Origin: Verrucomicrobiota bacterium
GTDB taxonomy: Bacteria > Verrucomicrobiota > Verrucomicrobiia > Limisphaerales > UBA1319
Assembly: GCA_022711435.1 (NCBI GenBank)
Contig: JAKLFB010000026.1
Coordinates: 1-64,000 of the forward strand
Length of the DNA: 64,000 nucleotides
Direction of reading: 5' to 3'
The notes under the pieces were generated by a model. The model saw only the letters and a list, made by a program, of their open reading frames with translations. It made no database searches and was not told the DNA's origin. Position 1 is the stretch's first letter, and each line of letters opens with the position of its first letter. A program made the translations under genes and the position numbers. Positions 44,095 through 53,693 of this stretch are shown piece after piece.

Positions 44095-45695
44095 GCGCTG
44101 AACGCCCGGGAGATCTCCTTTTGGTTCCTGGGGCTGATGGGGTCCTGCGAGTCGATCTGCCATTGGAACAGCTGCAGGCGCAGGTCATCGAGGGTTTTCC
44201 GATGGGCGGGCCGCGATGCGAGGTTGGTCTCCTCCCGCGGATCGGCGCGCAGGTCGTAGAGCTCCTCGAAGCCGCCTGCATACCAGATGTATTTCCATTC
44301 CCGGGTGCGGAGCATCTTCGAGTACTCTCCGGGGACGTTGTAGGGGGCGGTGAACCGCAGCGGATGCCCGGGCACAGTCTGCGCCTCCCGCCAGGCCTCG
44401 AGGAACGATTCCGTGCTGCGGTAGGGATTGCGCATCCAGGGATAGCAGATCTCGCCATGGATCGCCGGCTTGTGCCGGTTCGTTTCGCCCCGCAGCAAGG
44501 GGGCGAACGACCGGCCTTGAACGCCATACGGCGCATCGAGCCCGCACAGCTCATAGAGCGTGGGCGCAACGTCCACCTCCTCGACCAGCGTGTCCACGAC
44601 GACCCTCGGCGCGAGGCGGCCCGGCCAGGAGATCAGAAACGGCACGCGCATCAGGACGTCCGGCATGACCAGATCCTTCTTGCACATGCCGTAGTCGAAA
44701 CCGAAATCGCCATGGTCGCTGGTGAAGACGACGATGGTGCGGCCTCGCAGGCCGCGCGCCTCGAGCGCATCGAGGATGGCCCCGACGTTTTCGTCGACCC
44801 AGGAGATCATGCTGAAATAGACGGCCAGGTAGCGGCGCCGGTCGGTATCGCTCGCCTCGAGGGATCGCTGGACCGCCTGCTTGATCTTGTAGCGCGGGGC
44901 CCGGTCGTCGAGCACGCCCGGCTGGACCGCCGGAAGCTGGATTCGGTCCAGCGGGTATTGCGCCTCGAACTTGCGCGGGGCGATGTGCGGCACGTGGGGC
45001 TCGATGAAGGACACGCAGAGGAAGAATGGCTGCCGGGCAGGCGCCTGATCGAGAAACTCGATGGCCCGGGCGCGGTTCACGTAGGCGTCGGACAGCTTCT
45101 CGTCCAGGTCGTACCAGGCGGATGAGGCCCACGAGCCCAGCGTGCGAAGGCGTTCGCTGCGTTCCCTGGCAAACGCCTTGAATGCGGCGCGCTCGCCCAC
45201 CGGCCGCTCCCACTCATGCCCGGCCACGAAATCGAAGTTGGCGAACTCGTTGGTCTCGAGCAGATGGTTCTTGCCGACATAGCCGAGCCGATAGCCAGCC
45301 TGCTTGAACACCTTGAACAGATGCGGCTCGAACGCCGCCAGCCGGGCATCGTTCTCGAGCACACCATGGGAGTGGCCATAGCGTCCGGTGAACAGGCTGC
45401 AGCGCGAGGGCACGCAGACCGGCGCGGCGCTGAAATAGCCATGCAGGTCTGCGCCGCCCCGGGCCAGCCGGTCCAGGTGAGGCGTCCGAGCCTGCCCGCC
45501 ATGCACGGACATGCCGTCAAACCGCTGCTGGTCGGTCATCAAAAACAGCACATTCGGGCGGGCCGATCCTCCCGGCGAAGGTTGGATTTCCGGGTTCCCT
45601 CCTGGCGTGGCGGCCGATGCCCAAACGCCAAAGGCGGCGGCACCGAGCAAGCGGACGGTTATTCCAAAACAGTACGAGGACATGCTCGGTGCCAT
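44085..45695 (-). CDS. secreted type I sulfatase (CxPSR type)
   Basis: A 536-residue exported sulfatase. Leader around YCFGITVRLLGAAAFGVWA, NVLFLMTDQQRFDGMSVHGG, formylglycine site VCVPSRCSLFTG, then VGKNHLLE and FTSDHGDFGFDYG with MCKKD. The DQQRFD opening and the 'TSDHGD' segment put it in a different subfamily from the other four here, nearer choline-sulfatase/heparan-type enzymes. The ATG at 45695 (or 45683) precedes the leader. It follows the next sulfatase gene and is coupled to the binding-protein gene. Confidence 0.93.
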   Translation of the reverse strand: MAPSMSSYCFGITVRLLGAAAFGVWASAATPGGNPEIQPSPGGSARPNVLFLMTDQQRFDGMSVHGGQARTPHLDRLARGGADLHGYFSAAPVCVPSRCSLFTGRYGHSHGVLENDARLAAFEPHLFKVFKQAGYRLGYVGKNHLLETNEFANFDFVAGHEWERPVGERAAFKAFARERSERLRTLGSWASSAWYDLDEKLSDAYVNRARAIEFLDQAPARQPFFLCVSFIEPHVPHIAPRKFEAQYPLDRIQLPAVQPGVLDDRAPRYKIKQAVQRSLEASDTDRRRYLAVYFSMISWVDENVGAILDALEARGLRGRTIVVFTSDHGDFGFDYGMCKKDLVMPDVLMRVPFLISWPGRLAPRVVVDTLVEEVDVAPTLYELCGLDAPYGVQGRSFAPLLRGETNRHKPAIHGEICYPWMRNPYRSTESFLEAWREAQTVPGHPLRFTAPYNVPGEYSKMLRTREWKYIWYAGGFEELYDLRADPREETNLASRPAHRKTLDDLRLQLFQWQIDSQDPISPRNQKEISRAFSAWK

Positions 45696-45746
45696 CTTAC
45701 TGGATGCGACGGAATTGAAAAGAAAATGGCGATGCAATACGGGGCT

Positions 45747-47159
45747 TCATCGTGGTGTTTTTCCTTTCTGCTGCTGGGCTTTCTTCCATGCCGGCACGGG
45801 CGTCGGAGGCGCATCCTGTTCCTCAAGAACGAGCGCGCGCAGGGCGGCGAAATCCAGGAGCGGATCCTGCGTCCGCACGCGCCAGTCCTGAAGCGCTCGA
45901 AGGAGACGCTCCTGCTGGGCTTTGAGCTCCGGCTGGCCGGCCAGGTTCTTGAACTCGTGCGGATCGGACTCGAGATCGTAGAGCTCGATGAACTCGCCCG
46001 TGGCCGCCCGCCTCTGGACTTTCCGATACTCGGCCAGCGGGATCTCGTTCGGCCACTGGAAGGCCGGATCTTTGAGCAGCGTGACGGTGAGCTTGTAGCG
46101 CGCGTCGCGGATGCTGCGCTGCGGGTTGAGGTTTCGAGGCTCGTGCGTGGTGTATTCTGTGGCCAGCACGTCGCGCCATGTTATCCGCTGCCCGCGCAGC
46201 AGGGGCAGCAGCGAGCGGCCGGGCAATCCCTGCGGCGGCTCGGCCTTGGCGAGCTCGAGGAGCGTGGGCATGAGGTCGATCGAGCAGACCAGCGCATCGC
46301 TGACCCGCGGTTTCACCCGGCCGGGCCACCAGGCGATGAACGGCACGTTCACGCCGGCCTCGAACGAGGTGACCTTGGCGCGGAGCATGGGCGGACCGTT
46401 GTCGCCGAGCACGACAAGGAACGTGTTTGTGAGCAAGCCGCGCTGCCGCAGCACGTCCAGCAGCACACCCACGCCTTCGTCCACCCGGTTGACACAGGTC
46501 GTGAACTCGGCCACACGCTGGCGCAACGCCGGCGAGTTCGTCCCCATGAACGGAAAAACCTCCGCCTGCTCCGGCAGGACTTTGGCCTTGGGGCTGCCCG
46601 CCACGTCCTGCAGGTGCGGATCGTGAGGGTCGAAGAAATTGAGCATCAGGAAAAATGGCTGCCCGCCAGTCTCCGCCAGGAAGGCGTTGCACTTGAAGCG
46701 GACTTTGCCCATGTCGCGCGTGTCGGCGGTATTGACCTGTTTATAATCGAACTCGAAAGAGCTCTCCGGCGCGACATGGAGCTTGCCGATAATGCCGGTG
46801 CGATAGCCGGCCTTCTTCAGCAGGGTCGGCAGCGCCGGCACATCGGGCCGCATCGCATAGCCGAGATGCGCGAGGCCGATCTGGCCGTTCTGGTGCGGAT
46901 AGAGCCCGGTCAACATGCTGCTGCGCGACGGGCTGCACGATGCCTGGGTGACATAGCCGCGCGTGAACCGCACGCCTTCTCGCGCCAGCCGGTCCATGTG
47001 GGGCGTTGTGGCCACCGTGTCGCCGTAACAGCCGAGCTGGAAGCCCATGTCATCGCCGGTGACGAGGATGAGATTCGGCCGCTCGCCAGCCATGCCGAGC
47101 AAGGGCAGCCACAGGCCGAGACAGACAGCACGGAGAAACCGATCAGTCAACGAGCACAT
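45747..47159 (-). CDS. secreted type I sulfatase
   Basis: A 470-residue exported sulfatase: leader FLRAVCLGLWLPLLGMA, NLILVTGDDMGFQLGCYGD, formylglycine site SCSPSRSSMLTG, IIGKLHVAP, FDPHDPHL and VVLGDNGPP. It belongs to the N-sulfoglucosamine/heparan-like group by its 'DPHDPH' and 'CSPSRSS' segments; that assignment is from memory. The start at 47159 overlaps the 3' end of the large hydrolase gene by 17 bp. The C-terminus is basic (WKKAQQQKGKTPR). Confidence 0.93.
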   Translation of the reverse strand: MCSLTDRFLRAVCLGLWLPLLGMAGERPNLILVTGDDMGFQLGCYGDTVATTPHMDRLAREGVRFTRGYVTQASCSPSRSSMLTGLYPHQNGQIGLAHLGYAMRPDVPALPTLLKKAGYRTGIIGKLHVAPESSFEFDYKQVNTADTRDMGKVRFKCNAFLAETGGQPFFLMLNFFDPHDPHLQDVAGSPKAKVLPEQAEVFPFMGTNSPALRQRVAEFTTCVNRVDEGVGVLLDVLRQRGLLTNTFLVVLGDNGPPMLRAKVTSFEAGVNVPFIAWWPGRVKPRVSDALVCSIDLMPTLLELAKAEPPQGLPGRSLLPLLRGQRITWRDVLATEYTTHEPRNLNPQRSIRDARYKLTVTLLKDPAFQWPNEIPLAEYRKVQRRAATGEFIELYDLESDPHEFKNLAGQPELKAQQERLLRALQDWRVRTQDPLLDFAALRALVLEEQDAPPTPVPAWKKAQQQKGKTPR

Positions 47160-49995
47160 AGAAAGCATCCTCCGGCAGGCGAACGGACAGGCTTCCTCCA
47201 TCGGTTGTCGCTTCCAGCTTGCGGATGGGCATGAGGTTCGCATCGAGCGCTCGAGCGCGCTCGAGCGCGGGATTCTTGAGCCGGACTTGCGCATCGGCCT
47301 TCTCGATCTCCCATCTGCTCCCGCCAGTATCCAGAATCCGGAACCCACTGACCATGGTGTCGGCGGCCTTGAAACGCGCCGGGCGCGCCGCCCAACCGGC
47401 GGGACGGCAGGTGGTGCCGGCCTGGATCAGGACTTTTTTCGAATCGGCGAGCGGCCGGTCATCGAGCGCAATGACGACGATGGCGGCGTACGGATTGGCG
47501 CAGGCAATCCGAACGTCTGCGAGCTGCACCGGACCGGCTTGCCTGAGGAAACCGGCGGCGGCTTGGACCTTGGGGGCGTTGACCGTGTAAAGACCCTTGC
47601 CGAAATCGGTGGCCAGCTCGCCGGTCGCGCTGCGCACGATCTTCCGGTTGCGGTCAATGAAAGGGGCCAGGTCCGCAACCCGCGTCCGGGCAGGATCCCC
47701 GCCATACTTCACATGGACCGGCCCGACCATGAACGCGAGCGGATCCACGACGCCCTGGAACGAGGCGTTCTCGGGCTTATCCCCCCTGTCGCGATTCGGA
47801 TCGTAGGCGCGGCCTTCGGCGATGAGAGGCGTCTTCCGATCCCACAGACCCTGCAGGGGCCGCTGCTCGACCACGACCGGAGCCGCCGGTTTGACATAGG
47901 ATTTGCGGTACATGAGGGCGGCTGCGGGGAACTGGCCCAGGAGCATGGGCGTGGCGTAGGTCCACTTGTTGAGCGGCGCCTGCCATTCGGGCGCGCCGTT
48001 GGCGAACCAGAAGAACGAGTCGACGCCGGTCAGGCTGCACTGGGCGGCGACCATGAGGGGGCCTTCGCTCTGATACAGCATGGGGGGGACCCACAGGCTC
48101 TCGGGGATCACGAATGGATGCCCCACCACCTGCTTGACGTTGAACGGCAGCGACTCGGGCTCGAGCGTGCCCGAGGGATTCGAGAAGTACTGGTGCGGAA
48201 GGATCTGCCAGCCGACGTTGAGGCCCTTGTGCTGGCCGCCGAAGTAATGGTTCTTGCCGATGACCTCGTTGGCGGTGTAGCTCCAGCGCTCGGCGTCCTC
48301 GGTCAGCTCGTCCACCGACTTCCAGTTGCCCGCGTTCACGAGCTGGCGCGCGCCCAGGTCTTCCCGGAGGAACCGGGCGGCTTCCCGGTTCCAATCGAAC
48401 ATGGTTTCCGCCATGAACTGAAGCTGGTCGGCGAGGCGCTGCTCGCGTCCCGGCGCGCCGCCTTTGAGCTCGCGGGCGGCGGCGGTGAACTCCCAGACGA
48501 TGAACAGGCCGGGGATCCCTTCGGCGGCATTGTCGTCGGGATGCGCATAGTACTTCCAGGCGCGGAGTGCGGCGGCATAGCTGCCATGCTTGCGGGCCAC
48601 CCATCGGGCGTATTGCCGGCGCAGGACCATCAGCGGTTCACCGGCCACGCGCTGCATGGTGTAGAAAAGCATGCTGTCCTCGTTCTGGATCTGGATGATC
48701 GCCACCGCGGGGTCGTCCTTGAGGGGGATGCCATTGTAGGGATTGGGCGTGGTGTAGAGCGTTCGGATCCAGCCTTTGTAGGCCTCTTGCACCTTGGGAT
48801 AGAAGAAGACGAGGGCGGACAGGTTGGCGTTGTCGGGAATGCCCCACGGGGGGAGCACTTCCGTGTGCGATCCCCAGTAAGGCGACAAGATCGTGTAGAT
48901 GCCCGCCTGTTTCATGGCGGCAACCAGCTTGAACGCCTCGTCCAGCTCCTTCGCATTGATGTCGGAAAGCGAGGGCGCGGGAGCCGCCTGGCCTTCGGGG
49001 GCACGCCGGGGGGCGGTCGGCGGAAGGTGCCCGTGCCAGCGGACGATGTTCACGCCGCGCTTGGCGAGGAATTGCGCGTGGCGCACCAGCTCCCCGAAAC
49101 TCAGGTTGCGCTGGTTGTAATCGCTGCCGCCCCAGAACCGAATGGGCTGGCCATCGCCGCGGACGAAATCCATCCCATCGGCGCTGCGTCGGATAAAGCC
49201 ATGTTCGCCGGCCACCTTCTCGTTGAGGAATCGCAGATCCAGCAGGGCGTCGGGCGAGAGCGGATCGGGCTCGGGCTGGAACTCCCAGGCCTGGCCCGGC
49301 TGGAACCGGATCACCTCCGGCCAGTTCTCGCCCGGGCGAAACTTGGCGTGCGGTTGGAAGGGCTCGTCGGCGAGGACGAGGCAATCCACCGCATTCCACA
49401 TCTTCTCGGCTTTGCTGGCGCCGTCGCTGCCCAGCAGGAATTCGACCTTGTGCTCGCCGGCCGGCAGGCTGTGGGTTCCGAGATGAATCCAGGCCAGGGC
49501 GCGAAAGCCGGTCGAGCCATCGAGCGACACGGGCCGATGGTCCACCACGCGCGCGGCGGGCTCCGGCGGAGCGACGGCCGGAGCGCCCTTGCGCTTGCGC
49601 TCGACGTCGCGGACGACTCGCTGCCATTGGTCGCGGGCAGCCTTGTCCTGGGCTGCCATCGCTTCCGCGTCCACGGGAGTCCAATGGGTGGAATCGAGCC
49701 GAAAGGCAAGCCCGGTGGCGCGGTCGTTGGCGCGGACCCACAAGGCGTACTGGCCCGAGCTGGCCAGCCGCACCGCGTAGCCGACCACGCCCGCCGGATT
49801 CCCATTCTCCGAAAAGCTCGAGATCCAGGCGCCGCCGGATAGCTCATCGGGGTCCGCCTCGTCCAGGCCGGCATTGGGATAGACTCTCTGGAATGGCGCC
49901 GACTCCCCTTCAATCCAGTGCAAGGCGGCAAAGACCGGCCCGGCGCACGCCGCCATCAAGCCGGCCAGGAGAGGAGGGAGAATTCTCCGAGCCAC
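47143..49995 (-). CDS. large secreted clan-A-like glycoside hydrolase
   Basis: About 950 residues. A GTG at 49995 starts a good leader (ARRILPPLLAGLMAACAGPV). Residues ~25-215 form a carbohydrate-binding-like beta region (HWIEGESAPFQ, GQYALWVRANDRATGLAFRL). The barrel follows: FWGGSDYNQRNLSFGELVRH, GVNIVRWHGHL, AIIQIQNEDSMLFYTM (putative acid/base Glu), VGHPFVIPESLWVPPM (putative nucleophile Glu) and SFFWFANG. This is the layout of GH5/GH42-like clan A enzymes, but I cannot place a family. An ATG at 50133 would translate repeat copy C and is rejected. It overlaps and probably coexpresses with two sulfatases, so a sulfated glycan is the likely substrate. Confidence 0.82.
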   Translation of the reverse strand: MARRILPPLLAGLMAACAGPVFAALHWIEGESAPFQRVYPNAGLDEADPDELSGGAWISSFSENGNPAGVVGYAVRLASSGQYALWVRANDRATGLAFRLDSTHWTPVDAEAMAAQDKAARDQWQRVVRDVERKRKGAPAVAPPEPAARVVDHRPVSLDGSTGFRALAWIHLGTHSLPAGEHKVEFLLGSDGASKAEKMWNAVDCLVLADEPFQPHAKFRPGENWPEVIRFQPGQAWEFQPEPDPLSPDALLDLRFLNEKVAGEHGFIRRSADGMDFVRGDGQPIRFWGGSDYNQRNLSFGELVRHAQFLAKRGVNIVRWHGHLPPTAPRRAPEGQAAPAPSLSDINAKELDEAFKLVAAMKQAGIYTILSPYWGSHTEVLPPWGIPDNANLSALVFFYPKVQEAYKGWIRTLYTTPNPYNGIPLKDDPAVAIIQIQNEDSMLFYTMQRVAGEPLMVLRRQYARWVARKHGSYAAALRAWKYYAHPDDNAAEGIPGLFIVWEFTAAARELKGGAPGREQRLADQLQFMAETMFDWNREAARFLREDLGARQLVNAGNWKSVDELTEDAERWSYTANEVIGKNHYFGGQHKGLNVGWQILPHQYFSNPSGTLEPESLPFNVKQVVGHPFVIPESLWVPPMLYQSEGPLMVAAQCSLTGVDSFFWFANGAPEWQAPLNKWTYATPMLLGQFPAAALMYRKSYVKPAAPVVVEQRPLQGLWDRKTPLIAEGRAYDPNRDRGDKPENASFQGVVDPLAFMVGPVHVKYGGDPARTRVADLAPFIDRNRKIVRSATGELATDFGKGLYTVNAPKVQAAAGFLRQAGPVQLADVRIACANPYAAIVVIALDDRPLADSKKVLIQAGTTCRPAGWAARPARFKAADTMVSGFRILDTGGSRWEIEKADAQVRLKNPALERARALDANLMPIRKLEATTDGGSLSVRLPEDAFYVLVD

Positions 49996-50104
49996 GACTC
50001 GCGCTTTGCACTCCTGAACCGCGGAATGCCGTCTCTCCCTGCCCTCTGCCCCGCGGTGCGCGGGCGAGAGGATGGCCGAAGACCGGAAGGGAGGAAGTTC
50101 GTGG
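49989..50104 (-). repeat. repeat family 2, copy C, at the start of the large hydrolase gene
   Basis: The minus strand runs from CGAACTTCCTCCCTTCCGG to GCGAGTCGTGGCTCGG and is a diverged copy of 58872-58989. The GTG start of the hydrolase lies inside its last bases, so the repeat supplies the start codon region. Confidence 0.6.
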
Positions 50105-50151
50105 GGATCGATCGGTGGCATCATGGCGAGCACGTCGACGATCGTTTCATT

Positions 50152-53100
50152 TCACTCGACCTTTTGGAAGTGCAAGTTTCGCAGCCCGGCGCTGGTGGAG
50201 GCATTCTGGAGGTGAATGCGGACCGTGAGCCGGCCATCCGAGACGGGCACGGTCAGCGCAGACGTCCATTGCAGCTGGCCGGAAGCCAGCTCGTAGCTGC
50301 CGGCATCCTCGCCCTCGAATTCCACCCGCTGCGCGGTGGCGCTGTAGGCGTCGCCGACCTCGGCGCTAACGAGGTAATTTCCGTTTTCGACCCGGACTTC
50401 GAAATCGTACCAATCATTGGGATTGGTGGCGGGAGAGCCGGTCTGGGTGTGAATGACCTTGCGCAGCTGCGCGCTTTGATTCGCCTGCCCCGAGGGCTGG
50501 CGGAAATCCACCTTGCCAGCCGCGCACCAGTCGCCCAGCAGCCAGCCGTAGCCGATGGTGTCCGTGTAGGCGTGCAGCCGCCGGCGGCCCTCGCAGAGAT
50601 AGTAAATCTCGGCGAATCGGAACTGGCCCGATGTGATCGGCGGGGCCACCGGATCGATCGAGCCATGCCACAACTCGTAAAGCTGGGGGAATGTGTTGAG
50701 CAGATAGCGATACCGGCCGGCGTAGTCGGGCGCCGGCCCCTTGGCGACCACCGAGAAGTGCAGGTGACCCCATTGCCAGTCGCCCCAGATGAAGCCCAGC
50801 AACTGGCCGCGGGTCACGGTGTCCCCGGTTTGAACCCGGAGCTTGGCCACATTCAGATGCTGGTAGACATAGTAGATCCCCGGCTGCGCGGCGCTCTCGA
50901 TCAGCAGACACGCTTCGTTCGCGCTGCCCGTGGGCGTCGCCCACCGGATGGTGCCGTCCTCGACGGCCTGCAGGCCGTGCAGCTCCTGTCCGCGGGCCTC
51001 ATGCATATTCAAGTCGGCGCCCTCGTGCGAGCGCGTCGGCAACAGGTAGGCGAACATCCCGCTGTCCTCGTCCATCGTCCAGACATAGCCGTCTTCGCGG
51101 CTGATCGGGAACGTGAACCGCGCCGGGTCGAGCAGCGGCCGGGCGGGATCGGAAAGGCAGAGCAATGCATCGCGAGCGGTGAGGGCATGGATCAGAGGAT
51201 AGTCCGCATCCGTGGTCAGCCGGGCCACCGGCTGGGTATCGGCAACAAACAGGCGAATGCCGTTGACGATCGCAGGCCGATCCCGCCGGGCCATGCGCAG
51301 CCGCGCCTGGACGCCGTCCACCGCCACCGTGGCATAATCGTTCGTGATGGCCAGGAGCTCGACCTCTTTGCCCATGAACTCATGGCGCTGGCCCACGGCG
51401 AAATCGACGTAGGCGGCGTTGCCCCACACGATCGGGGCGGCGGCCGCCGAGGGCGGCGCCAGCCGGAAGAACTCGTTGCTGGCGCCCTTCGGCAGAGTGA
51501 CCGATTTGCGGCCGTGGGCCACGCCAGGCTCCATCTCGACCCGGGTCCAGGTGCTGGTCTGGGTCACGACAGACGTGCGCTGGAGCTCGACGTCATCCGG
51601 CTTTGCCGGCCAGCTCAGGAGCACATCGCTATCCCCGGGCTGGATCTCGAGGCGGAACGGCGGGGCGTCCCGCGTGAACAGTTCGAGGACTTCGCCGGGC
51701 GACAGCGCGCGGTCATAGACTCGCAGGTCATCGAGCAGGCCGCCGTAAAACCGGGTAGCGTTGAGATCCTGGCGGCCGCCGATGAAGAGATCGCCGGCCG
51801 GCTGGATCCCGTCCCCGCCGTTCGGCGTCGTGCCGCAGGGTTGTCCGTCCATGTAGAGCGTGCCTCCCGAGCCCGGAGCCACCGTCAGGGTGCAGAGGTG
51901 CCAGGCGTCATCGTTGTACGGACCGGAGGTTGTCAGGATTGGATTCTGGGCTGTGTCGTTGCTGTCGCGGATGGTGACGAGCATCTGGTTCCGATCCGGC
52001 GCGCTGGCGGCGGAAGACTCGCCCAGGTAAATGTTCACGCTATGGGCCGTGTTATAGGCCGCGTGGCTGAAAATGTATTGGAAACCGTTGCCCTCGAGCT
52101 CGGCCGCGCGGAACCAGAAGGAGACGGTGAAGGCCGTGCCGTAGTCGAAATCGGGCGCCCGCAGATGATCGTTCACCTCATCCAGCACCAGCGCATTGGA
52201 GACGATTCCACTCGCCCAGACCGGGCCGTTCACCAGGGTCGCATCGTGCCCGTTGCCGCTTGCGTCTGCCGCGGTCGTGCCAGCGCCGTCGTCCAAGGTC
52301 CAATGGGCGATGGGATCCAAGCGGAGCGGAGCGACCCGCAGGACGGCATTGCTGCTGGTGGCGCTGGAAAACAGATTGCTGACCGTGACCGCAAACAGCG
52401 TCCCATCCATATCCATCGTGGCCGATTGAATAGTGTAATCCAGCTGGTCGGCGCCGGCGATCGCGACGGCATTGCTCGACCATTGGACGAAATGCGGCGG
52501 CGTGCCGATGACCGAGGCGCTGAATGTGACGGGTTGGAGCTCGACGACCTGCTGGCTCACGGGTTCCGCGGTGAAGACAATCGGTTGATCTGCAGAAGGC
52601 TGGGGCGTTAGAGCGGCCACTTCCCCATCCGACAAGGCATGGCTGTAGATGCGCAGATCGTCGATCATGCCGTTGAGGATCCTCGGGTCCAAATCCGCTG
52701 GATCGATCGGATCCGGCGTCCGGCGCCCCAGGAAAATCGAGCCGGCGGGATTGACTCGGGTGCCGAACGTGCTTTGGTAGCCCGTGCCCGCGTAAGGAGC
52801 CAGCGCGCCGTCCACGTAAAACTTCAGCCGGGTTCGATCGGCGACGGTCCCGCTGGGATCGAACACCAGCGTGAGCATGTGCCAGTTGCCGGTGATGCCA
52901 ATATCTGTCCGCCCTTCCCACTCATCCGACAGGAAGGGCCAGGTGTCATGGCTGTAGACACGCCCCGTGCCGCCTGTGTCGGTCCGGACGACCGAATGGT
53001 AGATCCCCGTCCTCGGCGCCGGCTCCGCCATGGACAATCCGTAGAAGTTGATGCTGCCGATCTTGTCGTAGAACGCATGGGAGAAGAAATAGCTGGAGGC

Positions 53101-53418
53101 GGTTGCTTTGGCCGTGCCCTTCACCCAAAGGCTGATCGTCCAGGCGCCTTCTGCGCCAGCGTAGTCGAAGTCCGGAACCTCGATCCATGCGGCCAGGCCC
53201 TCGAAGCTGATCGCTTGGCCGAGGCTCGCGTGGGCGCTCGCAACGTACGCAGGAGCGCCTGTCACCGTCCCGTGATGGCCGCCCACGCCGTCGCTGGCGC
53301 TGCCTTCGAATGTGTAGTGAGCCACCAGCTCCGCCGATGCCCGCAACGCGAACCCGAGCAGGACGCACGCAAGCAGTATCATCGCCGAGCCGGGAATGCG
53401 AAATCCAAAGGCGCGCAT
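50152..53418 (-). CDS. secreted LamG/Ig-like protein with M23-type metallopeptidase domain
   Basis: 1088 residues from ATG 53418. Order: leader (1-29), LamG (30-270), Ig-like (283-362), LamG (365-590), the 'FFRL' module (590-655), an M23/LytM-like domain (about 770-895) and a malectin-like C-terminal domain (925-1088). The peptidase metal site is visible as SHEGADLN (His798, Asp802) and GHLHF (His885, His887), with QHLNV between. M23 enzymes cut peptidoglycan cross-links or glycine-rich peptides; two LamG domains suggest it is held on a glycan or at the cell surface. Longer upstream starts are unlikely. A perfect 9-bp hairpin lies in its leader. The gene precedes the large hydrolase on the same strand. 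Confidence 0.85.
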   Translation of the reverse strand: MRAFGFRIPGSAMILLACVLLGFALRASAELVAHYTFEGSASDGVGGHHGTVTGAPAYVASAHASLGQAISFEGLAAWIEVPDFDYAGAEGAWTISLWVKGTAKATASSYFFSHAFYDKIGSINFYGLSMAEPAPRTGIYHSVVRTDTGGTGRVYSHDTWPFLSDEWEGRTDIGITGNWHMLTLVFDPSGTVADRTRLKFYVDGALAPYAGTGYQSTFGTRVNPAGSIFLGRRTPDPIDPADLDPRILNGMIDDLRIYSHALSDGEVAALTPQPSADQPIVFTAEPVSQQVVELQPVTFSASVIGTPPHFVQWSSNAVAIAGADQLDYTIQSATMDMDGTLFAVTVSNLFSSATSSNAVLRVAPLRLDPIAHWTLDDGAGTTAADASGNGHDATLVNGPVWASGIVSNALVLDEVNDHLRAPDFDYGTAFTVSFWFRAAELEGNGFQYIFSHAAYNTAHSVNIYLGESSAASAPDRNQMLVTIRDSNDTAQNPILTTSGPYNDDAWHLCTLTVAPGSGGTLYMDGQPCGTTPNGGDGIQPAGDLFIGGRQDLNATRFYGGLLDDLRVYDRALSPGEVLELFTRDAPPFRLEIQPGDSDVLLSWPAKPDDVELQRTSVVTQTSTWTRVEMEPGVAHGRKSVTLPKGASNEFFRLAPPSAAAAPIVWGNAAYVDFAVGQRHEFMGKEVELLAITNDYATVAVDGVQARLRMARRDRPAIVNGIRLFVADTQPVARLTTDADYPLIHALTARDALLCLSDPARPLLDPARFTFPISREDGYVWTMDEDSGMFAYLLPTRSHEGADLNMHEARGQELHGLQAVEDGTIRWATPTGSANEACLLIESAAQPGIYYVYQHLNVAKLRVQTGDTVTRGQLLGFIWGDWQWGHLHFSVVAKGPAPDYAGRYRYLLNTFPQLYELWHGSIDPVAPPITSGQFRFAEIYYLCEGRRRLHAYTDTIGYGWLLGDWCAAGKVDFRQPSGQANQSAQLRKVIHTQTGSPATNPNDWYDFEVRVENGNYLVSAEVGDAYSATAQRVEFEGEDAGSYELASGQLQWTSALTVPVSDGRLTVRIHLQNASTSAGLRNLHFQKVE

Positions 53419-53480
53419 CGGCAGATGCCCCCTTCGTCCTGATCCGCCTTGAGACCATGAACCGCAGCCGCCGACATAGA

Positions 53481-53509
53481 GAGGCGGATGGACAAGAGCA
53501 ATCCGCCTC
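53481..53509 (-). promoter_or_regulatory. leader hairpin of the M23/LamG gene
   Basis: GAGGCGGAT and ATCCGCCTC form a perfect 9-bp inverted repeat with an 11-base loop, 63 bp before the ATG at 53418. No U-tract follows, so it is not a simple terminator. It may be a protein-binding site or an RNA structure. Confidence 0.4.
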
Positions 53510-53625
53510 GTGGCCTCGGCGGTTGCCTCAGGCAGGTTCTTGGATCGCGGGTGGTTTTTCGCTGCAAATTCGGTTTCGTTCATCGGAAGTGGTCAGTGGA
53601 GAGGTTTGATTGGGTGCTGGCGCCG

Positions 53626-53674
53626 AAAGAAGAAGGGCCCCGCGGGCAGGCGCTCTGCGCGCCGGCCCACGGGG
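53626..53674 (-). terminator. rho-independent terminator after the triple ThuA-like gene
   Basis: On the minus strand, 20 bp past the stop at 53694, CCCCGTGGGCCGGCGC pairs with GCGCCTGCCCGCGGGG around a GCAGA loop. It is followed by CCCTTCTTCTTT, a U-rich tail. The arms span 53638-53674. Confidence 0.6.
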
Positions 53675-53693
53675 ATGTGTTCAGGGCCCGCGA

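Noticed and set aside
47047..52611. Plus-strand open frames of 931 and 897 codons opposite the large hydrolase and the M23 gene
   Set aside because: Same reason: composition of a shadow frame, no motifs, and the opposite strand has well-supported domains.
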